From positions 1 to 64,000 of the forward strand of contig CAYHCF010000017.1 of assembly GCA_964355075.1 (NCBI GenBank): a stretch of DNA of 64,000 nucleotides, written 5' to 3'. The notes under the pieces are model-generated. The model was not told where the DNA came from. It saw only the letters and a list, made by a program, of their open reading frames with translations, and searched no databases. The stretch's first letter is position 1; each line of letters begins with the position of its first letter. Source of the stretch: B1 sp964355075 (GTDB lineage Bacteria; Bacteroidota; Bacteroidia; UKL13-3). This document shows, piece by piece, positions 1-8,453 of this stretch. The position numbers and the translations under genes are program-made.

Positions 1-407
1 CTACTGGCAGAAATGCTCAAGGATTAATTTTAAGAACCGATTACGAACTAGATTATTTGTTTGAAAACTCCGACAAAAAGGAAATTGGTGATTTCTTAAC
101 TTGGGAATTGGGTGTGCTTAGAAATGCTTTGGCAATAAAGCACAAAGAAACATTTTGGATAAAAGCTCAATCCAAGAAGGAAGATGATAAGGAATTTTTT
201 TTGTTTAAGTCGGCTGAACATACAAAAAGTCCATTATTAAATCAATTTGGTTTGTTAATAGATATGGGAGCAATTACGCTTGATTATCCAATAAAAAGAT
301 TGGCAAATGGTTCTGTGATTGACAAGGGGTGCAATTTTAAACTGAAGCCAACTGCTTTGAATATACTTTTTCCTCCAAGTAAGAGTTATTCGCTTTTGTC
401 AGAGTAA
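1..407 (+). CDS. C-terminal part of a possible MvaI/BcnI-family restriction endonuclease (5' end outside window)
   Basis: The reading frame is open from base 3 to the TAA at 405-407 and enters from the left edge, so about 134 C-terminal residues are visible. The visible part has an opening TGRNAQGL stretch, a WELGVL helix, the string KAQSKKEDDKEFF, then a segment ending in FKLKP and LFPPSK. From memory this order (substrate-like KAxxKxEDGKEYF, then a short strand pair, then H/KGxxFKI and a closing LFPP motif) resembles the MvaI/BcnI restriction endonuclease family. That is a resemblance by eye, not a search result. No partner methyltransferase lies to the right; it could be to the left of the window. 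The gene sits in an accessory-looking patch with unusual repeats downstream, which fits a mobile restriction system. It could equally be an unrelated hypothetical protein. Confidence 0.4.
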   Translation, partial: TGRNAQGLILRTDYELDYLFENSDKKEIGDFLTWELGVLRNALAIKHKETFWIKAQSKKEDDKEFFLFKSAEHTKSPLLNQFGLLIDMGAITLDYPIKRLANGSVIDKGCNFKLKPTALNILFPPSKSYSLLSE

Positions 408-716
408 GAACTTTCCACGAAGCAGGTGGGGTGAGGATTTTAGCTCTTTTGGTTCTGCGTGGGGTCGGCTTGTGTGTCGGGCAAAACCAAATGTGCTAAA
501 ATGTGCGGTTGGCAAAGAAAAAATTAAAAATGCGGTGCGACAAAAATTTTAAAAAGATTCGGGTCGGATTGAGGGTCGGCAGGGTCGGAATGTGTCACGA
601 TGATAAAGAACTGTCAACTGTTGCAAAGTCTGCTTGCTTTTTGGTTGCAAAGTCGTCCAATTTTAGTCAGAATTGTAAAGGTTATACGGTCGTCCTACGC
701 TTGCCTGTAATGGCTG

Positions 717-840
717 GCGGTATGAAATCGTTGGGGATTGCGGGCTACTTTCCTGTCCAGTTACACCGAACTTGATGCGGGGCAGAACGTTCTAATAACC
801 ACTTAAACCCCAACGTTTTATACCGCTTATGCCCAGTGCT
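717..840. repeat. Inverted-repeat block downstream of the nuclease-like gene
   Basis: Arms at 717-736 (GCGGTATG..CGTTGGGG) and 808-826 (CCCCAACG..ATACCGC) are complementary apart from one extra base and one or two mismatches, and are separated by 71 bp. Directly after the right arm lies TTATGCCCAGTGCT (827-840), whose inverted counterpart occurs at 2124-2137 on the far side of the kelch-like gene. The rest of 408-716 holds no convincing gene; it is richer in G and in GGGTCGG-type words than its surroundings, typical of accessory intergenic DNA. Confidence 0.6.
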
Positions 841-853
841 GTTCTCTTTCGTG

Positions 854-2044
854 TCAGTCAGAGATGACTATTTTTTTTATTTCAATTTGTTTGTCGTCTT
901 GTGTCAAGCGAATAAAATACAATCCGATTGGTAAATTGTCTCGGTGCAAAGTAATTGTCTGCCCAAAAATGTTTTTTATTTGTTTTACTTGTTGTCCGGA
1001 ATAATTGTAGATCGTCAGGATTGCATTTTTAAAATCTGAATTTTCTTTCAAAGTTGTCTCTGAAGAAAATGGATTTGGATAAAAAGAAATTAAATTACCA
1101 AGGTAAACTTCATTAATTCCTATAGCACTAGGATTAAACTCCCAGAAATCTGACCTTAAGGAATCTGCATCCATTCCTGTTCCTATGTATCCTTTTGTAC
1201 CAATTGAAAATCCAACGGCTAAAAGTCTTGGTGTTCCACCAAAATTAGTTATTTGGATCCATGTATCGCTTATAGGGTTGTATTCCCAAAAATCATTTTT
1301 TAAAATTGTGGTATCTATACCTGTTCCAATAAAACCTAGTGTTCCAATGGAAAATCCAACTGCACCTTCTCTAATCCCTCCATTAAAATCTGCTCTTTGT
1401 ATCCAACTGTCGCTTGTGGGGTTATATTCCCAGAAATCCTTTTTGATAGTTACAGAATCAACTTCACCCATACCTATATAGCCCTTTGCACCAATTGAGA
1501 ATCCAAAATCTTTATATCTTGCTCCTCCACCAAAGTTGGCTTTTTGTGTCCACGTATCAGTGGATGGGTTGTATTCCCAGAAATCATTTCTAGGCACTCC
1601 ATTTTGATCTGATCCTGTACCAATATAACCTTTTGCACCAATAGAAAATCCTACTCCTTTATTTCTTGCTCCTCCACCAAAGTTGGCTTTTTGTGTCCAC
1701 ATATCAGTGGATGGGTTATACTCCCAGAAATCGTTGTGGTGGACACTATCAAAACCTGTCCCGATGTACCCTTTTGTACCAATTGAAAAACCAACTGCCT
1801 CTGATCTTGCTCCTCCTGGAAAATCTGCTTTTTGTGTCCATATATCAGTGGATTGGTTATACTCCCATAAATCTTTTTTATTAACTGAGTCAGACCCTAT
1901 TAGAATATAAGCCTTTGTTCCAATAGAAAACCCTACAGCTAAAACTCTTGCAGATCCTCGAAAGTTTGCTTTTTGAGTCCACTGAGCATTAGTCGTAATT
2001 GTCATTGCAATTAAAACTGTCAAAATAATTGTAAACTTTTTCAT
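854..2044 (-). CDS. Secreted kelch-like repeat protein with T9SS sorting domain
   Basis: This 396-residue protein begins with a signal peptide (MKKFTIILTVLIAMTITTNA), then carries six repeats of about 48 residues. Each repeat opens W-[TI]-Q, contains GFSIG..GYIGTG and closes with DFWEYNPxSD, the pattern of kelch-like beta-propeller blades; six copies suit a closed propeller. The last 75 or so residues (from ISFYPNPF, ending GLYFIRL..KIVISD) are a type A T9SS C-terminal sorting domain, so it should be exported and attached to or released from the cell surface. Function of the propeller is unknown; binding of protein or glycan is only a guess. The blades are very alike at the DNA level, suggesting recent internal duplication. 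It stands alone between inverted TTATGCCCAxTGCT words (827-840 and 2124-2137), as if inserted as a unit. Confidence 0.88.
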   Translation of the reverse strand: MKKFTIILTVLIAMTITTNAQWTQKANFRGSARVLAVGFSIGTKAYILIGSDSVNKKDLWEYNQSTDIWTQKADFPGGARSEAVGFSIGTKGYIGTGFDSVHHNDFWEYNPSTDMWTQKANFGGGARNKGVGFSIGAKGYIGTGSDQNGVPRNDFWEYNPSTDTWTQKANFGGGARYKDFGFSIGAKGYIGMGEVDSVTIKKDFWEYNPTSDSWIQRADFNGGIREGAVGFSIGTLGFIGTGIDTTILKNDFWEYNPISDTWIQITNFGGTPRLLAVGFSIGTKGYIGTGMDADSLRSDFWEFNPSAIGINEVYLGNLISFYPNPFSSETTLKENSDFKNAILTIYNYSGQQVKQIKNIFGQTITLHRDNLPIGLYFIRLTQDDKQIEIKKIVISD

Positions 2045-2123
2045 TTTTTTGTCGTCAGTGATTATAGTGATGACTCCGCACTTTATATTTTAAATAAGTT
2101 AATAATGTTTCGTGTCGTCTTTT

Positions 2124-2137
2124 AGCATTGGGCATAA
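2124..2137. repeat. Inverted copy of the 14-bp word flanking the kelch-like gene
   Basis: AGCATTGGGCATAA is the reverse complement, with one change, of TTATGCCCAGTGCT at 827-840. A TTTCGTGTC word lies beside both copies (near 846 and 2108), so the similarity extends a little beyond the 14 bases. The two words bracket the kelch-like gene and its control region. Confidence 0.5.
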
Positions 2138-2261
2138 CTATTCAATAGCAGAACAAACTTAGTGTTTTTGACGAATTATTCGAATCCTTTGCGTATCATT
2201 AGCTCATTATTCTCAATTATTTTTTCAGTTTTGTCTGTGTCCCTTCTTATATTGCAGGGCT

Positions 2262-2891
2262 ATGGCTAAACATCCTTTATTGTTAAAAATTGAAGGAGGA
2301 GAAAACGAAATGCTGGACTTCAAAAAAACCATTTCATCGGCCGGAAAAATTGCGAAAACCATGAGTGCCTTTGCCAACCACAAAGGAGGTACCCTGCTGA
2401 TTGGCGTTAATGACAATAAAACCATTGCCGGAGTGAAAAGTGAGGAGGAGAAATATATGTTGGATAGGGCCGCCCATTTTTATGTAAAACCGGAAATCGA
2501 TATTCAACTCATCGAACATGATCTGGGTGGAAAAATGATCATTGAAGCCAGAATCCCTCAGGGAAAAGATAAGCCGTATTATGCCAAAGATGATGACGGA
2601 AAATGGTGGGTTCATATTCGTGTGAAAGACCAAAGTCTGCTCGCCAGCAAAATTGTAGTAGATGTCCTCAAAAGAAATTCCGGACAAGGGTTTAACCTGA
2701 TAAAATTTACCGAACACGAAGCCTCTGTGCTGAAATCACTGGACAAAAACCCAAAACTCACTTTAAAAGAGATTTGTAAACTTTTAAATATTTCGCGCTG
2801 GCGGGCGCAGAAAATGCTGGTTTCATTGGTGAGCGCAGGAGTTGTGAGGTCACATACCACCGAAAAAGCGGAGTTTTTTACCTTAAGTTAG
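2262..2891 (+). CDS. AlbA/Schlafen-type (AlbA_2) DNA-binding protein with C-terminal winged helix
   Basis: Residues 8-130 match the AlbA_2 (Schlafen AlbA) fold seen in many bacterial regulators and effectors. The diagnostic parts are an acidic DFK start (E-N-E-M-L-D-F-K), the FANHKGGTLLIGVND strand-turn, and a late YYAKDDDGKWWVHIRV pair of strands. Residues 150-209 look like a winged helix-turn-helix (LTLKEICKLLNISRWRAQKML). The 209-residue length is short for proteins that also carry an ATPase-like or toxin domain, so it is probably a DNA- or RNA-binding regulator only. There is no obvious operon partner; the next gene has its own promoter. The start ATG is taken because nothing in frame upstream looks coding. 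Confidence 0.8.
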   Translation: MAKHPLLLKIEGGENEMLDFKKTISSAGKIAKTMSAFANHKGGTLLIGVNDNKTIAGVKSEEEKYMLDRAAHFYVKPEIDIQLIEHDLGGKMIIEARIPQGKDKPYYAKDDDGKWWVHIRVKDQSLLASKIVVDVLKRNSGQGFNLIKFTEHEASVLKSLDKNPKLTLKEICKLLNISRWRAQKMLVSLVSAGVVRSHTTEKAEFFTLS

Positions 2892-2933
2892 GCATGAAAA
2901 TTGAATAAAGAAATTATTTAGAAATCAGTTTAT

Positions 2934-2941
2934 TAGATTTG
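2934..2941 (+). promoter_or_regulatory. Bacteroidetes -7 promoter element (TAGATTTG)
   Basis: The word fits TAnnTTTG and lies 16 bases before the ATG at 2958, the short-leader spacing usual in Bacteroidetes. Confidence 0.6.
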
Positions 2942-2957
2942 TACCAATTATATATTT

Positions 2958-3464
2958 ATGAAAAAATCATTCTGTCTGTTTGCCTTTGCTTTTGCCTTAC
3001 TGCTTGTTAATACGAAACTAATGGCTCAAGCCACACAACCAAGTCCAAATCCCAAAAACATGGAAGTGGCCCAACGGTTCACCTATTTTCTCGATAATGG
3101 ATTTGAAAAACTGGACCTGATGAAAGTGGGATCTGTTGATAAAGGCTTTTTTAACCTGGGCAATGCCCAGTTGATCATTTGTGATAAGAATGATTCCAAA
3201 AAAAAGAACCTTTTGAATTCCTTCACGCTGATTGTGGAGCCTTCGGACGCTTCTATGCAGAATAAAATTTTCGCCACTCCGTCGCCGAATTTTACCAGCA
3301 ATTGCAAACAGTATATTACCGCCTTAAAACCCCAATCGAAAATAACTTTTTCGGAGGTAAAATTGAATACTACCTTACCGGTAACCAACAGTTATGCACC
3401 CGGTTCAAAATACGGACTCGGGGCAGGAGTACTGCCCATTGCATTTTTCCTATACATAAAATAG
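2958..3464 (+). CDS. Exported protein of unknown function
   Basis: A 168-residue protein with a clear signal peptide (MKKSFCLFAFAFALLLVNTKLMAQ, cleavage expected after the AQ) and a mature part of about 145 residues. It lacks a lipobox cysteine and a T9SS sorting domain, so a periplasmic place is most likely. The C-terminal 20 residues (GLGAGVLPIAFFLYIK) are hydrophobic and could pair with a membrane or a beta structure. I do not recognise a family. It is followed by purQ, which has its own promoter. Confidence 0.75.
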   Translation: MKKSFCLFAFAFALLLVNTKLMAQATQPSPNPKNMEVAQRFTYFLDNGFEKLDLMKVGSVDKGFFNLGNAQLIICDKNDSKKKNLLNSFTLIVEPSDASMQNKIFATPSPNFTSNCKQYITALKPQSKITFSEVKLNTTLPVTNSYAPGSKYGLGAGVLPIAFFLYIK

Positions 3465-3484
3465 GCGCTTTAATAAGGAAGCCT

Positions 3485-3492
3485 TACTTTTG
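3485..3492 (+). promoter_or_regulatory. Bacteroidetes -7 promoter element for purQ (TACTTTTG)
   Basis: Fits TAnnTTTG exactly, 25 bases before the purQ ATG at 3518. It supports that start over longer in-frame alternatives that would overlap the preceding gene. Confidence 0.65.
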
Positions 3493-3517
3493 CCCTTGTC
3501 AAAAAATCACAAACTTT

Positions 3518-4213
3518 ATGAAGGTAGGCATCGTTATTTTCCCGGGTTCAAATTGCGATCAGGATGCTGTATATGCATTTGGAAATCAGTTTGGTTGCGA
3601 AACCATAAAACTTTGGCATAAAGACCATGATTTGCAAGCCTGCGATTTGATTTTTCTTCCGGGGGGCTTCAGCTATGGCGATTATTTGCGCAGTGGCGCC
3701 ATTGCCCGCTTCTCACCCATTATGCAAAATGTAATTGAATTTGCCGGTATTGGCGGTTTGGTTTGGGGCGTTTGTAACGGGTTTCAGATTTTGTGTGAAA
3801 GCCATCTTTTACCCGGAGCTTTATTAAATAATGAGAATCAAAAGTTCAACTGCAAAAATGTTTTTATCAAACCCGCCACCCATGATTCAAAAATTACCAG
3901 TCGCTTAGCCCTTAATAAAGCTTATCAAATACCCGTTGCTCACGCCGAAGGTCGGTTTTATTGCGATGAATCTACCCTGGCAGGTTTAAAGGCAAATAAT
4001 CAGATTTTATTCCACTATTGCGATAAAAATGGTATTGAAACAGCGGAATCCAATCCAAACGGCTCCTTAGAAAACATTGCAGGCATTTGCAATCCGGGCC
4101 GAAATGTTTTTGGCATGATGCCTCATCCCGAGCGCGTAGTTGATCCTTGTTTATACAACACCGATGGCAGGGGACTTTTTGAAAGTGTTTTAATGGCTTC
4201 GCAGGTTGTATAA
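3518..4213 (+). CDS. purQ: Phosphoribosylformylglycinamidine synthase subunit PurQ
   Basis: PurQ is the glutaminase subunit of the fourth step of purine synthesis; it makes ammonia from glutamine for PurL, with PurS as linker. The 231 residues form one class I glutamine amidotransferase domain. The oxyanion strand is LPGGFSYGDYLR (about 48-58), the nucleophile is Cys86 in the elbow WGVCNGFQ, and the His-Glu pair is in MMPHPERV near the C-terminus. The N-terminus MKVGIVIFPGSNCD is typical of the family. A frame extends upstream to 3302 inside the preceding gene, but the promoter at 3485 and family length fix the start at 3518. Neither purL nor purS is next to it here. Confidence 0.95.
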   Translation: MKVGIVIFPGSNCDQDAVYAFGNQFGCETIKLWHKDHDLQACDLIFLPGGFSYGDYLRSGAIARFSPIMQNVIEFAGIGGLVWGVCNGFQILCESHLLPGALLNNENQKFNCKNVFIKPATHDSKITSRLALNKAYQIPVAHAEGRFYCDESTLAGLKANNQILFHYCDKNGIETAESNPNGSLENIAGICNPGRNVFGMMPHPERVVDPCLYNTDGRGLFESVLMASQVV

Positions 4214-4314
4214 AAGATAACTGGCTTGAAAAAACATTTCAGAATGAAGGAGATTATACCTGGTGATACCCGTTTTGAAATTACACTGTTTTGCCAACTT
4301 AATTAATTAGAACC

Positions 4315-6537
4315 ATGCGTGGTTTTTATTTTACTTTACTGATATCCGTCTTTTTACAAACGAAACCGGGATATTCGCAAGGGACTGAAACAGACTCTGC
4401 TCAATATAAATCGTTTACCATGAAAGAAGCGCTTGTTTCGGTAAATAAAACAGAAGAAAGCAAGAAAAATATAGCGCAGCAGGTACAAATCCTGAATGCA
4501 AAAGAACTCCAGAATACCCAGGCCCAAACTACCGCCGATCTGCTCTCAAATAGTGGCAATGTGTTTATTCAAAAAAGCCAATTGGGTGGCGGAAGCGTTA
4601 ACTTAAGAGGGTTTGAAGCCAATCGGAATTTATTGGTGATTGATGGCGTGCGAATGAATAACCTGATATACCGCAGTGGTCATATACAGAATATCATTAC
4701 AAGCGACCCGCTCTCGCTCGAACGTATTGAAATTCTTTTCGGTCCTGCCTCTACGGTTTATGGCAGCGACGCTCTGGGTGGAGTTGTTTACCTGTTTACT
4801 AAAAATCCCTTACTTGCCGGCAGCGGTCAGCATTCAAATATAAAAGCAAATTTCCTTACCCGTTATGGTGCAGTTAACCAGGAATCAACAAATCACCTGG
4901 ACTTTAATTATGGAACCAAAAAAATTGCTTCATATACTTCTGTTACTTATTCGAATTTTGGAGACTTAAAAGGAGGCAATAACCGAAATCCTTTTTATAA
5001 TATCGCTTATGGCGAGAGACCCTTTTATGCTGAAAGAATTAACGGAAAAGATTCTTTGATATCTAATTCAAACAAAAATCTGCAGGTTCATACCGCTTAC
5101 ACCCAAATTGATTTGATTCAGAAGGTTTTGGTTCAGCAAAGCGAAACCATTTCGCATTTGTTAAATGTTCAATATTCTGCTTCGGGTAATATTCCCAGAT
5201 ATGATCGCTTAACAGATCCTAATGGTACCGGCCTAAAATCAGCCGAATGGTATTATGGCCCGCAAAAAAGGTTACTCACAGCCTATGATTTAAACATAAA
5301 AAAACCACATGGCAGGTTTCAGGGTATTCATCTGGGAATAAATTATCAGGCGCTTGAAGAAAGCCGTCATAACCGGAACTTTGGCAGTAATATTTTAAAT
5401 CACAGGATTGAAAAGGTACAGGTAATAGGCGCAAATCTGGATTTCAGGAAAAGGATCAAAAATCATGAGCTCCGCTTTGGATTTGACGGGCAATTTAACA
5501 CCCTGAAATCAACGGCAAATACCGAAAACATATTGAATAGTGTGAGCGGCAAACTGGATTCCCGCTATCCTGATGGAAACAATACCATGAAAAATATCGC
5601 TTTGTATTTTTCGCATACCTGCTTATTCTATCCAAAGCTAACGTGGGTTGATGGCTTTCGCGTCGGATTTGTATCCTTGCATGCTACCTTTATTGATACC
5701 TCTTTTTTTCACCTGCCTTTTACCCGGGTCAGCCAAAACAATCCGGTTTTTTCGGGTAGCCTAGGTCTTATATATAACCCATTGGATAATTTAAAAATTT
5801 CGCTGCTATTCTCTACCGGGTATCGGGTTCCCAACACCGACGATTTGAGTAAGGTTTTTGAGTCGGCACCCGGAGCGGTAATGGTCCCCAATTCGAATTT
5901 AACTCCTGAAGAAACCAGAAACTATGAGTTAGGTATTACTAAAATTTTCAATCAAAATATTCGTTGGGAAAATGCCTTTTACTACACACAGTTTGTGAAT
6001 GCCATTATTACCGATAAATATAGATTCAATGGACAGGATTCCATTTTTTATGAGGGTTCCATGAGTCAGGTTTATGCCAGCCAAAATAAGCGCGAGGCTT
6101 ATATTTATGGCTTTTCGTCGAATATCAAATCGCTGATTGGAAAGCGCATCGTTTTATCGCTTTCCATGAACTATACTTTCGGAAGAATTAAAACCGACAG
6201 CGTTGCGTCTCCGCTCGACCATATTCCACCTTTTATGACGAAGTTATCTATAGGCTATTTATACAAAAATTTAAGTTCTGAAGTGTTTTTAAATTATAAT
6301 GGCTGGAAATACCTTTCCGATTATTATTTGAATGGAGAGGACAATGAACAATATGCAACTCCAAAAGGGATGCCGGCATGGTATACTGCGAACATTCGTA
6401 CTTCCTATCAGTTGAACAAAATCTTTACCATCCAGGCAGGTATTGAAAATATTTTCGATACCCAATACCGCACCTTCGCCAGTGGAATAAATGCGCCGGG
6501 AAGAAACGTGTTCGCAACATTGCGTTTTCATTATTAG
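4315..6537 (+). CDS. TonB-dependent outer-membrane receptor, haem/haemoglobin-receptor-like
   Basis: A 740-residue receptor with signal peptide (to about residue 22), a plug domain (about 50-160: LRGFEANRNLLVIDGVRMNN, then VYGSDALGGVVYLFT) and a 22-strand-type barrel to the terminal aromatic residues FHY. The barrel contains the C-terminal conserved pair IENIFDTQYRTFASGINAPGR, as in receptors for vitamin B12, haem and siderophores. It has no N-terminal carboxypeptidase-like domain, which separates it from SusC-type receptors and from the second receptor in this window (40737-43127). The GVRMNNLIYRSGH string is like that in haemoglobin/transferrin-type receptors, so iron or haem uptake is my best guess, but the substrate is unproven. 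There is no SusD or obvious binding lipoprotein beside it. Confidence 0.88.
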   Translation: MRGFYFTLLISVFLQTKPGYSQGTETDSAQYKSFTMKEALVSVNKTEESKKNIAQQVQILNAKELQNTQAQTTADLLSNSGNVFIQKSQLGGGSVNLRGFEANRNLLVIDGVRMNNLIYRSGHIQNIITSDPLSLERIEILFGPASTVYGSDALGGVVYLFTKNPLLAGSGQHSNIKANFLTRYGAVNQESTNHLDFNYGTKKIASYTSVTYSNFGDLKGGNNRNPFYNIAYGERPFYAERINGKDSLISNSNKNLQVHTAYTQIDLIQKVLVQQSETISHLLNVQYSASGNIPRYDRLTDPNGTGLKSAEWYYGPQKRLLTAYDLNIKKPHGRFQGIHLGINYQALEESRHNRNFGSNILNHRIEKVQVIGANLDFRKRIKNHELRFGFDGQFNTLKSTANTENILNSVSGKLDSRYPDGNNTMKNIALYFSHTCLFYPKLTWVDGFRVGFVSLHATFIDTSFFHLPFTRVSQNNPVFSGSLGLIYNPLDNLKISLLFSTGYRVPNTDDLSKVFESAPGAVMVPNSNLTPEETRNYELGITKIFNQNIRWENAFYYTQFVNAIITDKYRFNGQDSIFYEGSMSQVYASQNKREAYIYGFSSNIKSLIGKRIVLSLSMNYTFGRIKTDSVASPLDHIPPFMTKLSIGYLYKNLSSEVFLNYNGWKYLSDYYLNGEDNEQYATPKGMPAWYTANIRTSYQLNKIFTIQAGIENIFDTQYRTFASGINAPGRNVFATLRFHY

Positions 6538-6610
6538 TACGGTATAATGCGTTTTGGGGTAATGGGCATGAATGCGAAAACCTTGTTATTTTTACTACCT
6601 TCGATTTGCA

Positions 6611-8053
6611 ATGAAATGGAACCCTCAAGAGAAAACACAAATTAAAATAGCCCTTGGTTCGGTTGGGATTGTGAATGTTTTATGGCTGCTTGCTACTTCA
6701 AAATATGGCTTAGCACTCAGTGCCGATTCTGCAAATTATTTATCGGTAGCCGAGAACCTGAGTAAAGGATTGGGGTTTGTTCAATTCGATGGATTCCCTT
6801 TTTACAATACCCCTCCCCTATATCCCATTATTTTAAGTTTAGGTTATCTGCTGGGAATTCCAATTTTGGTGTTTGCGAAAATCATCAATCTGCTGGCATT
6901 TAATATCAGTTATTATTTTGTTTATAAGCTTCAAAAAAACTATCTGAAAAATGCATTTCAGGGTTTGTCTCTTGCTTTAATTGCCTGTAGTTATTGGGTT
7001 TTTTCACTGGCATTCCTATATTGTTTGAGTGAAGCGGTGTTTATCGCACTATTATCAGGTTTCCTGTATTTTTTCCTGGTTCGACCCACTCCCAACGCAA
7101 TTTGGGTAAGTGCTGCTTTACTCGCTTTGCTTTGTTTAGACCGATACGCCGGGTTCATGTTACTGCCAGCAATCTTTTTGATGCAACTGCTTCATAAAGA
7201 AAAACTAAAGCAAATTACAATCCTTTTTTTGCCAACCCTCCTGTTTAGCTTGTGCTGGTTCATCAGAAACGATTGGGTATCGGGTAATATTTTGGGAGAT
7301 CATCAAATAAACAACAAAATAAACCCATTGGTTTTTTTGGAAAACGTGATGATTGTTTTTCAAACAGTAGTACACAAACCCATTCAGCTAATCATATTAT
7401 TGCTGCTTATGTTCGCTTATATGGGTGCCTGCTTATTGCTTAGAAGCAAAACCCAATCCGAGCAGGAAATCCAAAAAGTAGGCATTTGGCTTTTTTTCCT
7501 TTGCAGCTCATACCTGATTCTGTTATTGGTTCAACGCAATTTACAAATCAGTCAATTGCCCAGATACCTGACCATCATCTGGATTCCGGCCTCGCTTCTT
7601 ATACCCATTATCCTGCAAAAACTTTACAAAATTAATTATCTTACCATTCTGCAAGCTCAGCTGATCTTGCTTTTATTGGCGGGCATACAGCTGTTTTTGA
7701 TTTCAATGAAAACAGTTAAAGCTTATCAAAATGGGGCAGGCGGGATGAACGAAATAAGCTGGCAGGATGAGCCCATGAAACACTACCTCAATACACGTTT
7801 GCCTGATAAAAAAATGATCAGTAATTTCCCTGATTATCTTTGGTTAACGACTCATAAATGTGTTAACTACGCCTTGTTTTTGAATGAAAACAAAACCGCT
7901 TATTTTATAAAAAACAAGGATGTTAATTACTGCATATGGTTCAGGGACCGTTCCAGGGAACATCTGATGGCACCTCTGGATTCCATCCTTCAAATCCATC
8001 AGTTGAAATTATTGGATCAGCAAGAAAAATTCTGTGTTTACGAACGCAAATAA
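6611..8053 (+). CDS. Multi-pass membrane protein, GT-C (ArnT/PMT-like) glycosyltransferase candidate
   Basis: The product has about 480 residues and roughly ten to eleven hydrophobic segments. The first periplasmic loop contains SADSANYLSVAENLSKG followed by the PPLYPIILSLGYLLG helix; an acidic pair in loop 1 followed by a P-P-L/G-Y-P motif is the hallmark of GT-C enzymes such as ArnT and protein mannosyltransferases, which use polyprenyl-phosphate sugars. The soluble C-terminal 100 residues face the periplasm. The start at 6611 is preferred over an in-frame ATG at 6572, because a TACCTTCG promoter-like word lies just before it. Donor and acceptor are unknown. It stands alone between the receptor gene and a repeat-rich spacer. 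Confidence 0.7.
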   Translation: MKWNPQEKTQIKIALGSVGIVNVLWLLATSKYGLALSADSANYLSVAENLSKGLGFVQFDGFPFYNTPPLYPIILSLGYLLGIPILVFAKIINLLAFNISYYFVYKLQKNYLKNAFQGLSLALIACSYWVFSLAFLYCLSEAVFIALLSGFLYFFLVRPTPNAIWVSAALLALLCLDRYAGFMLLPAIFLMQLLHKEKLKQITILFLPTLLFSLCWFIRNDWVSGNILGDHQINNKINPLVFLENVMIVFQTVVHKPIQLIILLLLMFAYMGACLLLRSKTQSEQEIQKVGIWLFFLCSSYLILLLVQRNLQISQLPRYLTIIWIPASLLIPIILQKLYKINYLTILQAQLILLLLAGIQLFLISMKTVKAYQNGAGGMNEISWQDEPMKHYLNTRLPDKKMISNFPDYLWLTTHKCVNYALFLNENKTAYFIKNKDVNYCIWFRDRSREHLMAPLDSILQIHQLKLLDQQEKFCVYERK

Positions 8054-8131
8054 GGGCTTTATGTGGAATATAGTGGGTAATCAAATTGGAATTAACAAAA
8101 ATGAAACCAGTACCAGGATTATCATTACCCA

Positions 8132-8218
8132 TTCTCGCAGAGTCATGAGAGGATACGCAGAGTCACGCGGAGTATGACTCTTCGATACTCTACGTGTACT
8201 CTGCGTAATCCGCGAGAA
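8132..8218. repeat. Imperfect palindromic intergenic element
   Basis: The stretch begins TTCTCGCAGAGTCATG and ends CTGCGTAATCCGCGAGAA; the ends pair (TTCTCGC with GCGAGAA) and the inside contains repeated CGCAGAGT/ACTCTGCG words in both orientations. GC content is visibly above the neighbours. It resembles the dispersed CGCAGAG-type repeats common between genes in Bacteroidetes. The rest of 8054-8440 shows no gene. Confidence 0.55.
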
Positions 8219-8441
8219 CCGGTTATTTAACGGATTACACAAATGCCAGATCAACTTAACATAAATCGTGTTTTTAACGTTTACCCACTACAAATCACAT
8301 AGAGCCAAAATAAGATACACTTTAAACAAAGATTCTTTTTACAAAATCGTAAATACAAACAAGACATTAGTCAATGTTTTTCTTGATTAATTTCATGTGA
8401 TAATATATGAATGTAACAATTAAAACAAACAGGAGTTAATC

Positions 8442-8449
8442 TATATTTG
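8442..8449 (+). promoter_or_regulatory. Bacteroidetes -7 promoter element (TATATTTG)
   Basis: Exact TAnnTTTG match four bases before the ATG at 8454. The spacing implies an almost leaderless message for the CoA-transferase. Confidence 0.65.
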
Positions 8450-8453
8450 CCGC

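Noticed and set aside
503..775. 90-residue open frame in the accessory intergenic region
   Set aside because: Lysine/arginine-rich start, no conserved motif, and it runs through the inverted-repeat arm; looks non-coding.
717..840. Integron attC site
   Set aside because: The arms read GTTGGGG ... CCCCAAC, the reverse of the attC order, and no integrase is present.
3302..3517. N-terminal extension of purQ by 72 codons
   Set aside because: It overlaps the preceding gene; PurQ family length and the TACTTTTG promoter place the start at 3518.
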